DNA from: JBBTWV01 sp038062615
GTDB lineage: Bacteria > Patescibacteriota > Gracilibacteria > UBA1369 > UM-FILTER-53-11
Direction of reading: 5' to 3'
Length of the DNA: 20,894 nt
Assembly: GCA_038062615.1 (NCBI GenBank)
Contig: JBBTWV010000069.1
Location: forward strand, 1-20,894
Part shown: positions 6,116 to 13,683 of the stretch, piece by piece
Numbering within the stretch: the first letter of the stretch is position 1
How the letters are laid out: every line of letters starts with the position of its first letter
Notes under the pieces: model-generated
Seen by the model: only the letters and a program-made list of their open reading frames with translations
Database searches by the model: none
What the model was told of the DNA's origin: nothing
Made by a program: the position numbers and the translations under genes

Positions 6116-6640
6116 TTAGAACGTGTGAGGGGCCGCACTAAGATAACGTAACTCAGACTTAATTACATTCGTACCACCTATTCCAATATATATTTTTACA
6201 TATTCGGCCGGCATATTATCTTTCAAAAAATTTGCTATATAACTCTTTCCTCCTTCTGTAAGCACCGCAGAGATATCGGCAAGTTTTGAGAGAAGTGGGA
6301 AATCATCCCTGGTTTTCCCTATATAAATATCACTTTGCCTCACATATTCTTTATTGATATCAGCATCAGCTAGTTTCGCCCATTCAACAGGGCTACGATC
6401 CTCCTCACTATTTTTGAGTTTTATATGGAGGGCAATCATATCTTTTACCAATTGATCCTTATTGGCATTCAAAAACGTATCAACTTCTTCCGGTGAAGGA
6501 ATTTTTAAACCGGTTTCTTTTGCTTCTTGTTGAGCTACTGGTGGTGGGGCCTTTTCCGGGCCTTTTGGTGCATCTGGCGCTCCTTCCTTAAAAACAAAGC
6601 TAGCCATTTTCTGGGGAATAAAACAGTGTTTGAGTTCCAT
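6116..6640 (-). CDS. Hypothetical protein (174 aa) downstream of the 588-aa surface protein
   Basis: I do not recognise the family. The product is hydrophilic, with no signal peptide or membrane helix. Residues 17-45 are a Pro/Ala/Glu/Lys-rich linker (GAPDAPKGPEKAPPP), followed by a mostly helical charged region to about 160. The first codon chosen is ATG 6640; the second Met (M12, ATG at 6607) is an equally plausible start because neither has a Shine-Dalgarno sequence. The gene starts 26 bp after the stop of the 588-aa surface protein on the same strand, with no clear promoter in the gap, so the two are probably co-transcribed. A role linked to the surface protein is only suggested by position. 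Confidence 0.6.
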   Translation of the reverse strand: MELKHCFIPQKMASFVFKEGAPDAPKGPEKAPPPVAQQEAKETGLKIPSPEEVDTFLNANKDQLVKDMIALHIKLKNSEEDRSPVEWAKLADADINKEYVRQSDIYIGKTRDDFPLLSKLADISAVLTEGGKSYIANFLKDNMPAEYVKIYIGIGGTNVIKSELRYLSAAPHTF

Positions 6641-6666
6641 AGAGTTTTTTGTTAAATAATAAATTT

Positions 6667-8433
6667 TTATTTTTGCAAACGCTTGCGCTTGCGTGCCAAG
6701 TAAAATAATCCGTTGGCACCAGCTATAAATGCAGGATAAAGCAGAAGGCCTGGTCCAGTTTCTCCTTGAATAAAGGCACCATGAACTTTTTTGGCTATGG
6801 AAGCGGAAGCGGCGGCGCCTGAGGCTGAAGCGGCTGCTGTTGCCGCGTCCGTGGAATTTGCGGAAGCTTCTGCATTGGATGCACCAGCAGCATTTGCTTG
6901 CGCGTTTGTTGATGCGCTGCTGTTTCCTGTTTTTGGTTTGACCTTCACGGCAATGGGCTTGGTAGCCGGTGCGGTTACGGTAGCATTTTCTGAACCTGTT
7001 GAAGGAGCGAGACTTTGTCCGCCGCCGCCTGTGGATCCGGTTGATCCCGAGGATCCTGCTCCTGGTGCGACGCCCGATGACGATGCTGAGCCTGATGGGT
7101 TTACAGTTACCGTTTGCGTTCCTGTCGGTCTTCCCGTAACGGTTCTTTCTTCACCAATAGAAGATACGATTGCGGCGGGTGCATCATCAACATTTCCTGG
7201 TTCGCCTTCAACTTCCGGTTCATCTCCAATATTAACAGCAACTTCTATGGGTTTATCTTCACAAGCCATTTGTATCCCGTTCCACTGTTTATTTCCTTGG
7301 GCAATACAAGCTTGATACGTTCCCCTTGCTCCTCGCAAGGCATCAATTGAATTAAAGGCTCCAATGCCTTCCAATATGCACTTCCCGCCTTCTGCAGCGG
7401 CGCCTTCGGCAATGCAATCTTTGGCAAATTTTTGGGTGAGATTTCCGCATGTGCTGCCATCCCATTCCCAAACGCCTGGTTCATCTGCCATTTTTTGGTT
7501 GCATGCTTTGTGGTCTATTTCTGATTGATTGCTGCCTGGCAACAAAATGCTACCGCCAAGGCCTCCTGTTCTTAAAGCGCCAGCGGCGGCAGCTCCAGTT
7601 CTTCCTTCTAATCCGGCAAGCCCGGATGTTGCGGCAAGGGTACTAACAGCATTATTGTTCGGGAGGCCTGAATTGCCTACGATTGCTGGTGGCGGGGTGT
7701 TTTCGGGTGGCGTGTTTGCATCGGGCGGAACCGTTCCTGCTCCACCAAGCAATCCACCTCCTCTGATTCCTGATAATCTTCCGAACTGTTCACTGTCCTC
7801 GGCTATTTTCCCGATATTAGCGTCCCCCTTATTCACGGTCGTACCGCTGGCTGTTCCGGCTAGCCCGGCTCCGGCAAGTCCGCCTGTATCCAAAATTCCG
7901 CTTGTCCCGGCAACTCCGGTCACCGCAGCTCCCGTTGCTCCACCTGTCCCGGCAGTTCCTGATGCTCCGGTAAGAGGAACAGTAATAGTACCGCGTTGAT
8001 CAGTAACGCCCGGTAGACCGGCGTCACCGACTAATGCTGGCGGCGGTGTTTCAGCCGGTGGTGTGGTTGCATCGGGCGGAACCATTCCTGCTGTTCCAGG
8101 TAACCCTCCAAGATCTCTGCTGACTCCTAATTTACTAATATCAAGACCTCCAATGGTTCCTTTATTGCCAACGGATCCCTTATATTCTTCAGAGGGTTGT
8201 TGCATGATGAGATAACCACTTACGGCAATTACCACCACTCCCAGTGCAGCGGCACCCCACTTCCACATCTTGTTTCTAGGTGGACTTATTGGTGACGTTC
8301 CGAAATTTGGCAAAGGAGTTGGTGCCGGTGCGCCGCTGTTTATTGATGGTGCTGACGGTGGCATCGGCGCGGCGTTTTGTGCCGTTGGAAGTTGAAATGT
8401 TCCTGCTGTTTGGCCTTGCGTTAATTCATCCAT
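6667..8433 (-). CDS. Gly/Ala/Pro-rich membrane-anchored surface protein with TGPG C-terminal anchor
   Basis: This 588-aa protein has no recognised enzyme domain. Residues 1-56 are a Pro/Ala-rich, probably cytoplasmic leader. Residues 57-76 are a membrane helix that should act as a signal anchor. Then come a low-complexity Gly/Ala/Thr region (85-300) with an internal duplication (114-141 and 231-258, both containing VPPDA and TPPPA), a compact six-Cys segment (C311, C329, C340, C352, C376, C391) and a Ser/Ala/Thr-rich spacer (430-545). The C-terminus reads GETGPGLLLYPAFIAGANG, a second hydrophobic helix, then RKRKRLQK. The motif-helix-basic-tail order resembles a sortase or similar sorting signal; this is inference. 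The related 1091-aa protein ends in the same way. A near-consensus promoter precedes it, so strong expression is likely. The start is ATG 8433. Confidence 0.78.
   Translation of the reverse strand: MDELTQGQTAGTFQLPTAQNAAPMPPSAPSINSGAPAPTPLPNFGTSPISPPRNKMWKWGAAALGVVVIAVSGYLIMQQPSEEYKGSVGNKGTIGGLDISKLGVSRDLGGLPGTAGMVPPDATTPPAETPPPALVGDAGLPGVTDQRGTITVPLTGASGTAGTGGATGAAVTGVAGTSGILDTGGLAGAGLAGTASGTTVNKGDANIGKIAEDSEQFGRLSGIRGGGLLGGAGTVPPDANTPPENTPPPAIVGNSGLPNNNAVSTLAATSGLAGLEGRTGAAAAGALRTGGLGGSILLPGSNQSEIDHKACNQKMADEPGVWEWDGSTCGNLTQKFAKDCIAEGAAAEGGKCILEGIGAFNSIDALRGARGTYQACIAQGNKQWNGIQMACEDKPIEVAVNIGDEPEVEGEPGNVDDAPAAIVSSIGEERTVTGRPTGTQTVTVNPSGSASSSGVAPGAGSSGSTGSTGGGGQSLAPSTGSENATVTAPATKPIAVKVKPKTGNSSASTNAQANAAGASNAEASANSTDAATAAASASGAAASASIAKKVHGAFIQGETGPGLLLYPAFIAGANGLFYLARKRKRLQK
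7672..7743 (-). repeat. Internal repeat copy 2 in the 588-aa protein gene
   Basis: This is one copy of a roughly 70-bp in-frame repeat encoding a VPPDA/TPPPA segment (about residues 231-254). The other copy lies 351 bp away at 8023-8094. Both share the 15-base core GCATCGGGCGGAACC on the plus strand, at 7718-7732 and 8069-8083. Confidence 0.65.
8023..8094 (-). repeat. Internal repeat copy 1 in the 588-aa protein gene
   Basis: This is the first (N-terminal) copy of the repeat, about residues 114-137. It encodes VPPDATTPPAETPPPALVG, against VPPDANTPPENTPPPAIVG in the other copy. The pattern suggests an in-frame segmental duplication of 117 codons in which only the ends stayed similar. Confidence 0.65.
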
Positions 8434-8470
8434 ATTGTTTGGTGTTAATTTATATTTTAAACTTCATTCA

Positions 8471-8500
8471 ATTATATCATATAAATATAAAATATGTCAA
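8471..8500 (-). promoter_or_regulatory. Near-consensus promoter of the 588-aa surface protein gene
   Basis: The minus strand has a perfect -35 TTGACA (8500-8495), an 18-bp spacer and a perfect -10 TATAAT (8476-8471) carrying the extended TGn motif. Transcription should start near 8464, leaving a leader of about 31 A/T-rich bases without a Shine-Dalgarno sequence. It is the best promoter in the window and predicts high constitutive expression. Confidence 0.78.
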
Positions 8501-8541
8501 ATAGAAGAATATATCAAGGGCAAGGCCATATTTGAGTTTTC

Positions 8542-9558
8542 TTACGATTTGGGTTTTTTTACGGCGCTGGTCATGCTCTCATCCGCTAGCCTTTTTTTTT
8601 CGGCTTCGGCTGCCTTAATGCATGTGCCAATTGCTGTCAGCAGGTCACTCACGGTTTCAAGATCATCGGCATTGGACCTATATTGCACAAGCAATGGTCT
8701 CAACTGTTGTAATATTAGAGCGGCCTTCGATGTTGGCTTCCAATCCAAATATTCTGTACTTTTTGAAGGGAGATTTACTTCTTCACATGTTCTTGGCAAA
8801 AAAATATTTTCCGGGCTTGGTTCTTTATCAACTTGGCCGACGATGCTAAGAGATGGCGTGGCGGCAAGGCGATGGCTCTGTGCAAGAGGCTCCAGGAGTT
8901 TTTCTCGCTCAGCTTTTAAACGTTTTTCTTCGGCCGTCTTGTATGCTCCATCCTCCAATTTCTTGCGATAATAACGCTTTCCTTGCCTGCGCCATTTGGC
9001 AACAAAAGCTTCAAGACGGTTTCCGGGATGCCTCAACGAATATTCTTGGAGCAATATTTGAATGAGATCTTCTTGAGCAAGAATAGCGCTTATAAGTTTA
9101 TCTCTTTGTTTTATAAGTGCTTCTCGATGAGGCGCGATTGAGCCAAGCAATCTGTTTTCTTTTGAAACTAACTCTAGTTGTTTCGCTTTGGTGGCCGTTT
9201 GTTTTTGTTCCAAGGCGCCTTTGAGCGCATCAAGTCCGCGAGGAGTGTGCTGTGCCTGAGCTCCTACTGCATCTTTCAATTCACTTGCAGTGTTTGTTGC
9301 GCCAATAACACTCCGTATGATTCCAGTTTGATCTGCTGCTGTGGCAATTGGGCCCGTTCTGGGAGGAGAATCAATAATTTCCAATACTCTTTCGGCTGGG
9401 CCACCGTCAAAAACAAATTCCCGTGCTCCATTATCGCTGGCACCCCTTGCGGCTCCTTCGGCTAAGCTCACTGTGGGATTACCAGCCTCATCAAATTCTA
9501 CTTTTCCAAAAACGGTAGGTTCGCCATCTCCTTTGCCATCAAGCTCTGGCTTTGTCAT
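8542..9558 (-). CDS. Hypothetical helical protein (338 aa)
   Basis: No family was recognised. The protein is hydrophilic, with no signal peptide or membrane helix, so it is probably cytoplasmic. Residues 1-95 are acidic and Gly/Ala-rich, likely disordered. Residues 108-228 are long charged helices with heptad-like Leu spacing (KQLELVSKENRLL, then QRDKLISAILAQEDLIQILL), probably coiled coil, ending in a very basic stretch (WRRQGKRYYRKKLED). A second helical region lies at 277-325, and the tail is KKPKS. It sits between the two TGPG-anchored surface proteins on the same strand and has its own promoter. A structural or scaffold role is conceivable but unsupported. The start is ATG 9558, without a Shine-Dalgarno sequence. 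Confidence 0.65.
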   Translation of the reverse strand: MTKPELDGKGDGEPTVFGKVEFDEAGNPTVSLAEGAARGASDNGAREFVFDGGPAERVLEIIDSPPRTGPIATAADQTGIIRSVIGATNTASELKDAVGAQAQHTPRGLDALKGALEQKQTATKAKQLELVSKENRLLGSIAPHREALIKQRDKLISAILAQEDLIQILLQEYSLRHPGNRLEAFVAKWRRQGKRYYRKKLEDGAYKTAEEKRLKAEREKLLEPLAQSHRLAATPSLSIVGQVDKEPSPENIFLPRTCEEVNLPSKSTEYLDWKPTSKAALILQQLRPLLVQYRSNADDLETVSDLLTAIGTCIKAAEAEKKRLADESMTSAVKKPKS

Positions 9559-9597
9559 AAAAGAAGAATTACTAAATAACAGCCTAAATAAGACTTT

Positions 9598-9626
9598 AGT
9601 ATAGAGCTCCTCCGCGGGTAGGTCAA
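9598..9626 (-). promoter_or_regulatory. Promoter of the 338-aa gene
   Basis: On the minus strand a -35 box TTGACC (9626-9621) and a -10 box TATACT (9603-9598) have a 17-bp spacer. The predicted start of transcription is near 9591, giving a leader of about 33 bases before ATG 9558. Confidence 0.6.
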
Positions 9627-9668
9627 AATTTTCCTCGTTTATGGTTTAGGTTTCGGTGGCTTTCATGT

Positions 9669-12600
9669 TTATTTTTTCAGCTTGCGTTTGAGCCAAATAC
9701 CTCCTTGAATGGCGCCCAAAATTCCAAAGTAAATGGCGACTCCCGGGCCGGTATTGCCACGTTCTGGAGCGCTCACCAAACGTTGGCTCTGTTGGAGTGA
9801 TGGCTGGCTGGTGTAAACCACTTGCTGGCCGGACGAGGCTGGCTGGCTGGTTGCCCCGTAAGTGCCAGAAGAGTCCGAATCCGCAACTTCTCGCTGAGCC
9901 GGTAGACGGTTCTCATCCGGATGCTGGTCGTCTGTTTGAGCAGGAGTTTGGGTGCCGGTTCCTGTTTGCCCCGGAGCTGGAGCTTGGCAACTGCCACCAT
10001 TTTGAAGATAGGTATTGGTAGTACAGCTTATGCACATGCCATAGAACCGTTCACCGGGTTTATCGGGGCCGGTGTAGGTAAATCTGCCTTGTGCTTCACA
10101 TGTTGGAGGTGGAGGTGGAGGAGGAGGTGGTGGTGGCGGCACGGGATTTCCAGGTTTATCTGCCGGACAGTAATATCCTCCTGCGGCTACGATCTCTGCC
10201 ACGGAGCAAGGGACGCAAACGCCTCTGCTGGCAGTGTAAAAAGTTCCGTTGGATCCGCCGGCGTACTCATTGGTGCCAGCTGGACAGCTACAAACTCCGG
10301 CATTGGCTACTTTTCCATTGGTACATGTTAAGACGGCAACTTGGTCCGTTTGTACCGTTACTTCGTTGCTCATAATGGGGAAGCTTTGGCTGGTAACATT
10401 TCCGTAACTAAGAGAGACGTCTCCGGCTTGTTTAATGCCCAGCGAAAATTTCTTTCCACGGTCAGCGTCTGATTTTAATTTTGATTTGATAATGAGGGTT
10501 TGCGTGAGGTGCGGTGCATCCAAAATCCAGCGGCCGTTGGCGAGGCTAAAGACGGCTTTGCCTTCGGCATCAAAAGCCTGTTGGTCAGAAAGTTGAGTTT
10601 CCTGCCCGTTGGTGGTGCTGGCAAAGAGTTGAACCCGATCAATTTTAGAAAGAGCAAGTGCATCCCCGGCCGCTATGTCTTTACCGCGAATAATAATTTG
10701 CGTAATTTCCACGCGAGAGTTTGCCGTGAACTGTATTTTTCCAACCGTGGTCCAGTCGGTATTGAAGGGTTGGACAAAGGCTGGAGGAGTATCGGCGGCA
10801 GGGCTCAGCGTGAGGACTGGCAGGACCGGTGGATCATTGAAAACTCCCGCAACTGGGTTGGCAACAGCCACCGTAATGGGCAAAGAAAGTTTGAAATTAC
10901 CGGCTTGGTCATACGCTCTTGCTTGAATAGTATGATTCGCATTGGAAACAACAGCTCCAGGCGTATTGAGTTGCCACTGATAGGTAAATGGACGAGTTCT
11001 AAGGGTGGCGAGCGGAACCGAATTATTTGTAATCGTAGCTTGATCAACGAAAATTTCCACTCGATTTATGCCTATGTTATCTAGGGCATCCACCGTTATG
11101 GTGGTACTGCCGACAACCGTAGCATTATTTGCTGGAGAAAGAATACTGACGGTGTGAGGTGCCGTGACATCTGGCACCGGTGGTGGGATGCCGGGAGTAT
11201 TTGCTACCGTTACATTCACCGCGGCGGAAGTGGTGCTGAGGCCTGCGGCGTCATAAGCCTTTGCCTTAATGGTATGAGCTCCGTTGGTTCCACGTACGGC
11301 GGCATTTGTCGTGTTCCAAACAAAATTCAAATAATTATTTGGAGGCGTTCTTGGGCCGGCGTTCCCTACGACAACATTATCAATAAGAATCTCCACCCTT
11401 TGTATGCCAAAATTGTCTATGGCATTAACGCTCACCGTGCTGTTGCCCGAAAGCGTTGCGTTGCTTAACGGAGTGATAATTTGGACGGTATGAGGCGGAG
11501 CGACATCGGGTACTGGCGGTGCCGGCGGCACTGGCGGTTGCCCTGGTGCGGCAGGATTATTTACCGTAACCGAAACTCGTTGGGCCGCACCCGCAGTCAT
11601 GTGGCCGGCGAGATCATAAATTTTTATTTGAATGGTGTGGACCCCGTTCGCCACGGCAGTGGTATTCCACTGGTAAGTAAATGGCGCTATCGTGTCCACA
11701 CCAGCACTGCTGGCCGGCGCGGCGTTATCAATCAAAAATGACACTTTGGTGACGCCCACATTATCACTCACGCTGGTGGTGACCGTTACCGTTCCACTCA
11801 CCGTGGCGCTAGTTGCGGGGTAAGTAATGGAACCCGTAGGCGCTCGTGTGTCAGATGAAGCGGCAACGGGCGTTGGCGGAGGTGGCGGAGGGGTTGTCTC
11901 TTTAATCATACAAATAAAACGAGGATTTTGTGCCGCGGCTGCCCCTGTTAACAAATTTTTCCACTCACAGCGGCTGCTTAAGTTGTTGCACACATCTTGT
12001 TCAGTAATGTCTTGGCACGGAGTTCCAATATCAATATTGGTGCCGGTTGCAGGAGGAGCAAGGCCAACATCAACGGTTTGGCCTGCAGCGGGACTCAGAT
12101 TCCCGGCAACTTGTGAGCCTGTGGCAACTCCGCTTGCGGCACCGCTGGCTGTGGCACCAAGCCTTGGATCCACTTGAGCTCCCGCAGGTCCTGATGCTAA
12201 TGCCTCTTGTAACGTAGGCACTTTCACGGTAACAGTTGGCGAGGTAGCACTGTTGTTGGCCGCATCATAAGCGATGGCTTTAATAACATGGTTGCCCGCT
12301 GAGGTGGGTGCGGCAGGATCATTTACAACCCAGCTATAATTAAACGGACGCGCGCGGAGGGTTGTTTTTAGCGTGTTATCTATAAAGATTTCGACTTTTT
12401 CTATTCCTACAGAGTCAAATGCCTCAGCCGTAATGGTAACCGTGCCAGAGACGTTAGCGTTAGCGGCAGGGGAAGTAATGACGACGTTTACGGGAGGGTC
12501 TTCTGTGTCTGGTGCTGCGCCGCTCTTACATGACGAAATTATACTGTTCCAATGGCAGGGAGTACTGCTATTGGCGATACAGCTGGAAGCTGTGGTTTTG

Positions 12601-12944
12601 GCTGAGCAGAGTCTGGCTCGATCAGCCGCGCTTTCCGTGCTTGGGGGCGCGGGAGCCGGTGCTGGCGCTGAGGCTCCGCCAGCCTTACAGGAATTGCTAG
12701 GATTGTCCCAATGACATACCGGAGAACCTGATGCATTACAGGCAAGAGCCGATGTTTTAGAAGAACATCTTTGTTGGGCTGCAGCTCGGTCCGCCGCAGC
12801 TTGTCGGGCTGCAGCTCGGTCCGCTCCAGATCCTCCTCCCTGTCCCCTTAGAAGCTCCGTGTTGGTGGCCAAGTAGACGCCTCCTCCAACAAGGATCGTG
12901 CCGATGATGACCAATGACCAGATTTTTACTTTTTTATTTTCCAT
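9669..12944 (-). CDS. Large Ig-domain, Cys-rich surface protein with TGPG C-terminal anchor
   Basis: This 1091-aa protein is predicted to be a membrane-anchored extracellular adhesin-like protein. A signal-anchor helix occupies residues 8-27. Two Cys modules follow (60-86 and 113-139), each C-x8-C-x7-CHW-x6-C, and a looser third starts at 310. Four bacterial Ig-like domains lie at about 151-243, 366-463, 481-582 and 591-696; each begins near ITSPA/ILSPA and contains the NxVGIxxVEIFID-type core. A β-sandwich at about 706-866 resembles the surface domain common in Patescibacteria exported proteins. Then come a Cys-rich region (873-987) with a run of 12 prolines, a Gln/Ser linker, TGPG (1065-1068), a short helix and KRKLKK. 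It follows the 147-aa gene by 12 bp, so it is probably the last gene of the surface operon. No catalytic motif was seen. Confidence 0.82.
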   Translation of the reverse strand: MENKKVKIWSLVIIGTILVGGGVYLATNTELLRGQGGGSGADRAAARQAAADRAAAQQRCSSKTSALACNASGSPVCHWDNPSNSCKAGGASAPAPAPAPPSTESAADRARLCSAKTTASSCIANSSTPCHWNSIISSCKSGAAPDTEDPPVNVVITSPAANANVSGTVTITAEAFDSVGIEKVEIFIDNTLKTTLRARPFNYSWVVNDPAAPTSAGNHVIKAIAYDAANNSATSPTVTVKVPTLQEALASGPAGAQVDPRLGATASGAASGVATGSQVAGNLSPAAGQTVDVGLAPPATGTNIDIGTPCQDITEQDVCNNLSSRCEWKNLLTGAAAAQNPRFICMIKETTPPPPPPTPVAASSDTRAPTGSITYPATSATVSGTVTVTTSVSDNVGVTKVSFLIDNAAPASSAGVDTIAPFTYQWNTTAVANGVHTIQIKIYDLAGHMTAGAAQRVSVTVNNPAAPGQPPVPPAPPVPDVAPPHTVQIITPLSNATLSGNSTVSVNAIDNFGIQRVEILIDNVVVGNAGPRTPPNNYLNFVWNTTNAAVRGTNGAHTIKAKAYDAAGLSTTSAAVNVTVANTPGIPPPVPDVTAPHTVSILSPANNATVVGSTTITVDALDNIGINRVEIFVDQATITNNSVPLATLRTRPFTYQWQLNTPGAVVSNANHTIQARAYDQAGNFKLSLPITVAVANPVAGVFNDPPVLPVLTLSPAADTPPAFVQPFNTDWTTVGKIQFTANSRVEITQIIIRGKDIAAGDALALSKIDRVQLFASTTNGQETQLSDQQAFDAEGKAVFSLANGRWILDAPHLTQTLIIKSKLKSDADRGKKFSLGIKQAGDVSLSYGNVTSQSFPIMSNEVTVQTDQVAVLTCTNGKVANAGVCSCPAGTNEYAGGSNGTFYTASRGVCVPCSVAEIVAAGGYYCPADKPGNPVPPPPPPPPPPPPTCEAQGRFTYTGPDKPGERFYGMCISCTTNTYLQNGGSCQAPAPGQTGTGTQTPAQTDDQHPDENRLPAQREVADSDSSGTYGATSQPASSGQQVVYTSQPSLQQSQRLVSAPERGNTGPGVAIYFGILGAIQGGIWLKRKLKK
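12771..12824 (-). repeat. 30-bp period direct repeat in the 1091-aa protein gene
   Basis: Two near-identical copies of a GGGCTGCAGCTCGGTCCGC-containing unit (12771-12794 and 12801-12824, 30-bp spacing) encode the Ala-rich DRAAA-type segment around residues 41-58, just outside the signal anchor. It is probably slippage or unequal exchange in a spacer. Confidence 0.6.
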
Positions 12945-12956
12945 AAATAAAATGGT

Positions 12957-13400
12957 TTAATTTGATGAAATAATTTGAATTTTTGCTGTTGAATGAGGTG
13001 ATGGAATCTCTGGCCAGTGGCATCCCATGACTTTTGTATTTTGAATAATGGGAATCATGCCTTCTGGGCAAGGTGCTGACGGAGTTACCACGGTTGGTGT
13101 TTGGGCCTCAGCTATAAAGTTTTCTTGAACTTGTTCTGCGAAGTATTCTTCCGTCGGAATGAGTTCCGGCGCGGCGACAACTTCAACTTCAGCGCTCTCA
13201 AAAGCGGTTTCGGACTGCTGGGGTTGAGTTAAAGGTTCCTCATCAGCGGTTAAAACAGAAGCTTGCGCTTGGCTTACATCTAATGGTTCAAGTCCAAGGA
13301 AAAGCTTCTGGCTTTGCGCCGCATACGAGGCAGTACCACCCACTATCATGAGGGTCATAACGGATCCAAGAATCCAATTTTTGAGATTTTTATTTTGCAT
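12957..13400 (-). CDS. Small exported protein (147 aa) of the surface operon
   Basis: I do not recognise the family. Residues 1-28 form a clear signal peptide: basic KNLKNW, the hydrophobic stretch ILGSVMTLMIVGG, then ASYAAQ as a likely cleavage region. The mature part is acidic and low in complexity (Glu, Gln, Ala, Val, Thr, Pro), with only two Cys near the C-terminus, in PCPEGMIP and MGCHWPEI. The CHW triplet recurs in the Cys modules of the next protein (1091 aa), which hints at a shared fold or partnership. The start is ATG 13400, with A/T-rich sequence and no Shine-Dalgarno upstream. The stop is 12 bp before the 1091-aa gene. It may be an accessory or linker protein of the surface structure; this is inferred from position only. 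Confidence 0.7.
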   Translation of the reverse strand: MQNKNLKNWILGSVMTLMIVGGTASYAAQSQKLFLGLEPLDVSQAQASVLTADEEPLTQPQQSETAFESAEVEVVAAPELIPTEEYFAEQVQENFIAEAQTPTVVTPSAPCPEGMIPIIQNTKVMGCHWPEIPSPHSTAKIQIISSN

Positions 13401-13546
13401 AGAATTTGTATTTATTTTATTGGTTTATTCTGGGGGCAACTACGTTTCCCCCATGTAGCTCGCCTCGCTCCGCTCGGACTCGCCCCCCTTCCTTAGCGCA
13501 CTCGCTTGGGACCCACGAGACCCAAGCTCGTGCTTTACTCATGAGC
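13401..13546 (-). other. Structured intergenic element within the surface operon
   Basis: This 146-bp gap lies between the 36-aa and 147-aa genes and is strikingly different from its A/T-rich surroundings. On the minus strand it can form a hairpin with the 7-bp stem GCTTGGG/CCCAAGC (13527-13521 with 13510-13504), or the alternative 6-bp stem CACGAG/CTCGTG that excludes it. A purine-rich stretch of GAGCGGAGCGAGGCGAG type follows (about 13460-13480). Last comes TGGGGG/CCCCCA (6-bp stem), with CTAC and GTAG placed so that an H-type pseudoknot is possible. No U-run follows, so it is not an ordinary terminator. It may be a dispersed REP-like repeat, an RNA-processing or stability element, or an attenuator. 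Confidence 0.5.
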
Positions 13547-13657
13547 TTAGTAGCCCGTTACTGCCAGCGAGAGCGGAAGGACGATGCTGAGTAAGAGCCC
13601 AAGGATAGCCACGATGGCCACGGCGCGGGTTACTCGTTTTTGAGTGTGCGGGTTCAT
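13547..13657 (-). CDS. 36-residue single-helix membrane protein
   Basis: This short frame starts at ATG 13657 and ends at TAA. The product has a basic N-terminus (MNPHTQKRVTR), one strongly hydrophobic helix of about 21 residues (AVAIVAILGLLLSIVLPLSLA) and the tail VTGY, so it should span the membrane once with the N-terminus inside. It lies in the operon, 26 bp after the 724-aa PKD protein, with A/T-rich sequence upstream like the other starts. The single conserved-looking feature is a Pro in the second half of the helix (P28). Small proteins of this shape often assist or regulate membrane complexes, and this one could be a minor subunit of the surface structure. The role is unknown. It could be a chance frame, but the hydrophobic design argues against it. 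Confidence 0.65.
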   Translation of the reverse strand: MNPHTQKRVTRAVAIVAILGLLLSIVLPLSLAVTGY

Positions 13658-13683
13658 AAATAGATAAGTAGGTAAATAAAAAA

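Noticed and set aside
6791..7999. Long plus-strand frames opposite the 588-aa gene (Ala/Pro-rich)
   Set aside because: They mirror the Gly/Ala/Pro codons of the minus-strand gene, have no promoter or start context, and no recognisable protein character.
10105..10140. GGT/GGA-rich stretch as a microsatellite or regulatory repeat
   Set aside because: It is the coding sequence of a proline run in the 1091-aa protein.
13406..13594. Plus-strand 62-codon frame across the structured gap
   Set aside because: Its Ser/Arg/Pro content follows from the repeat-like G/C-rich element, and it runs antisense to the operon. The 41-codon minus-strand frame in the same place (ATG at 13543) was rejected for the same reason.
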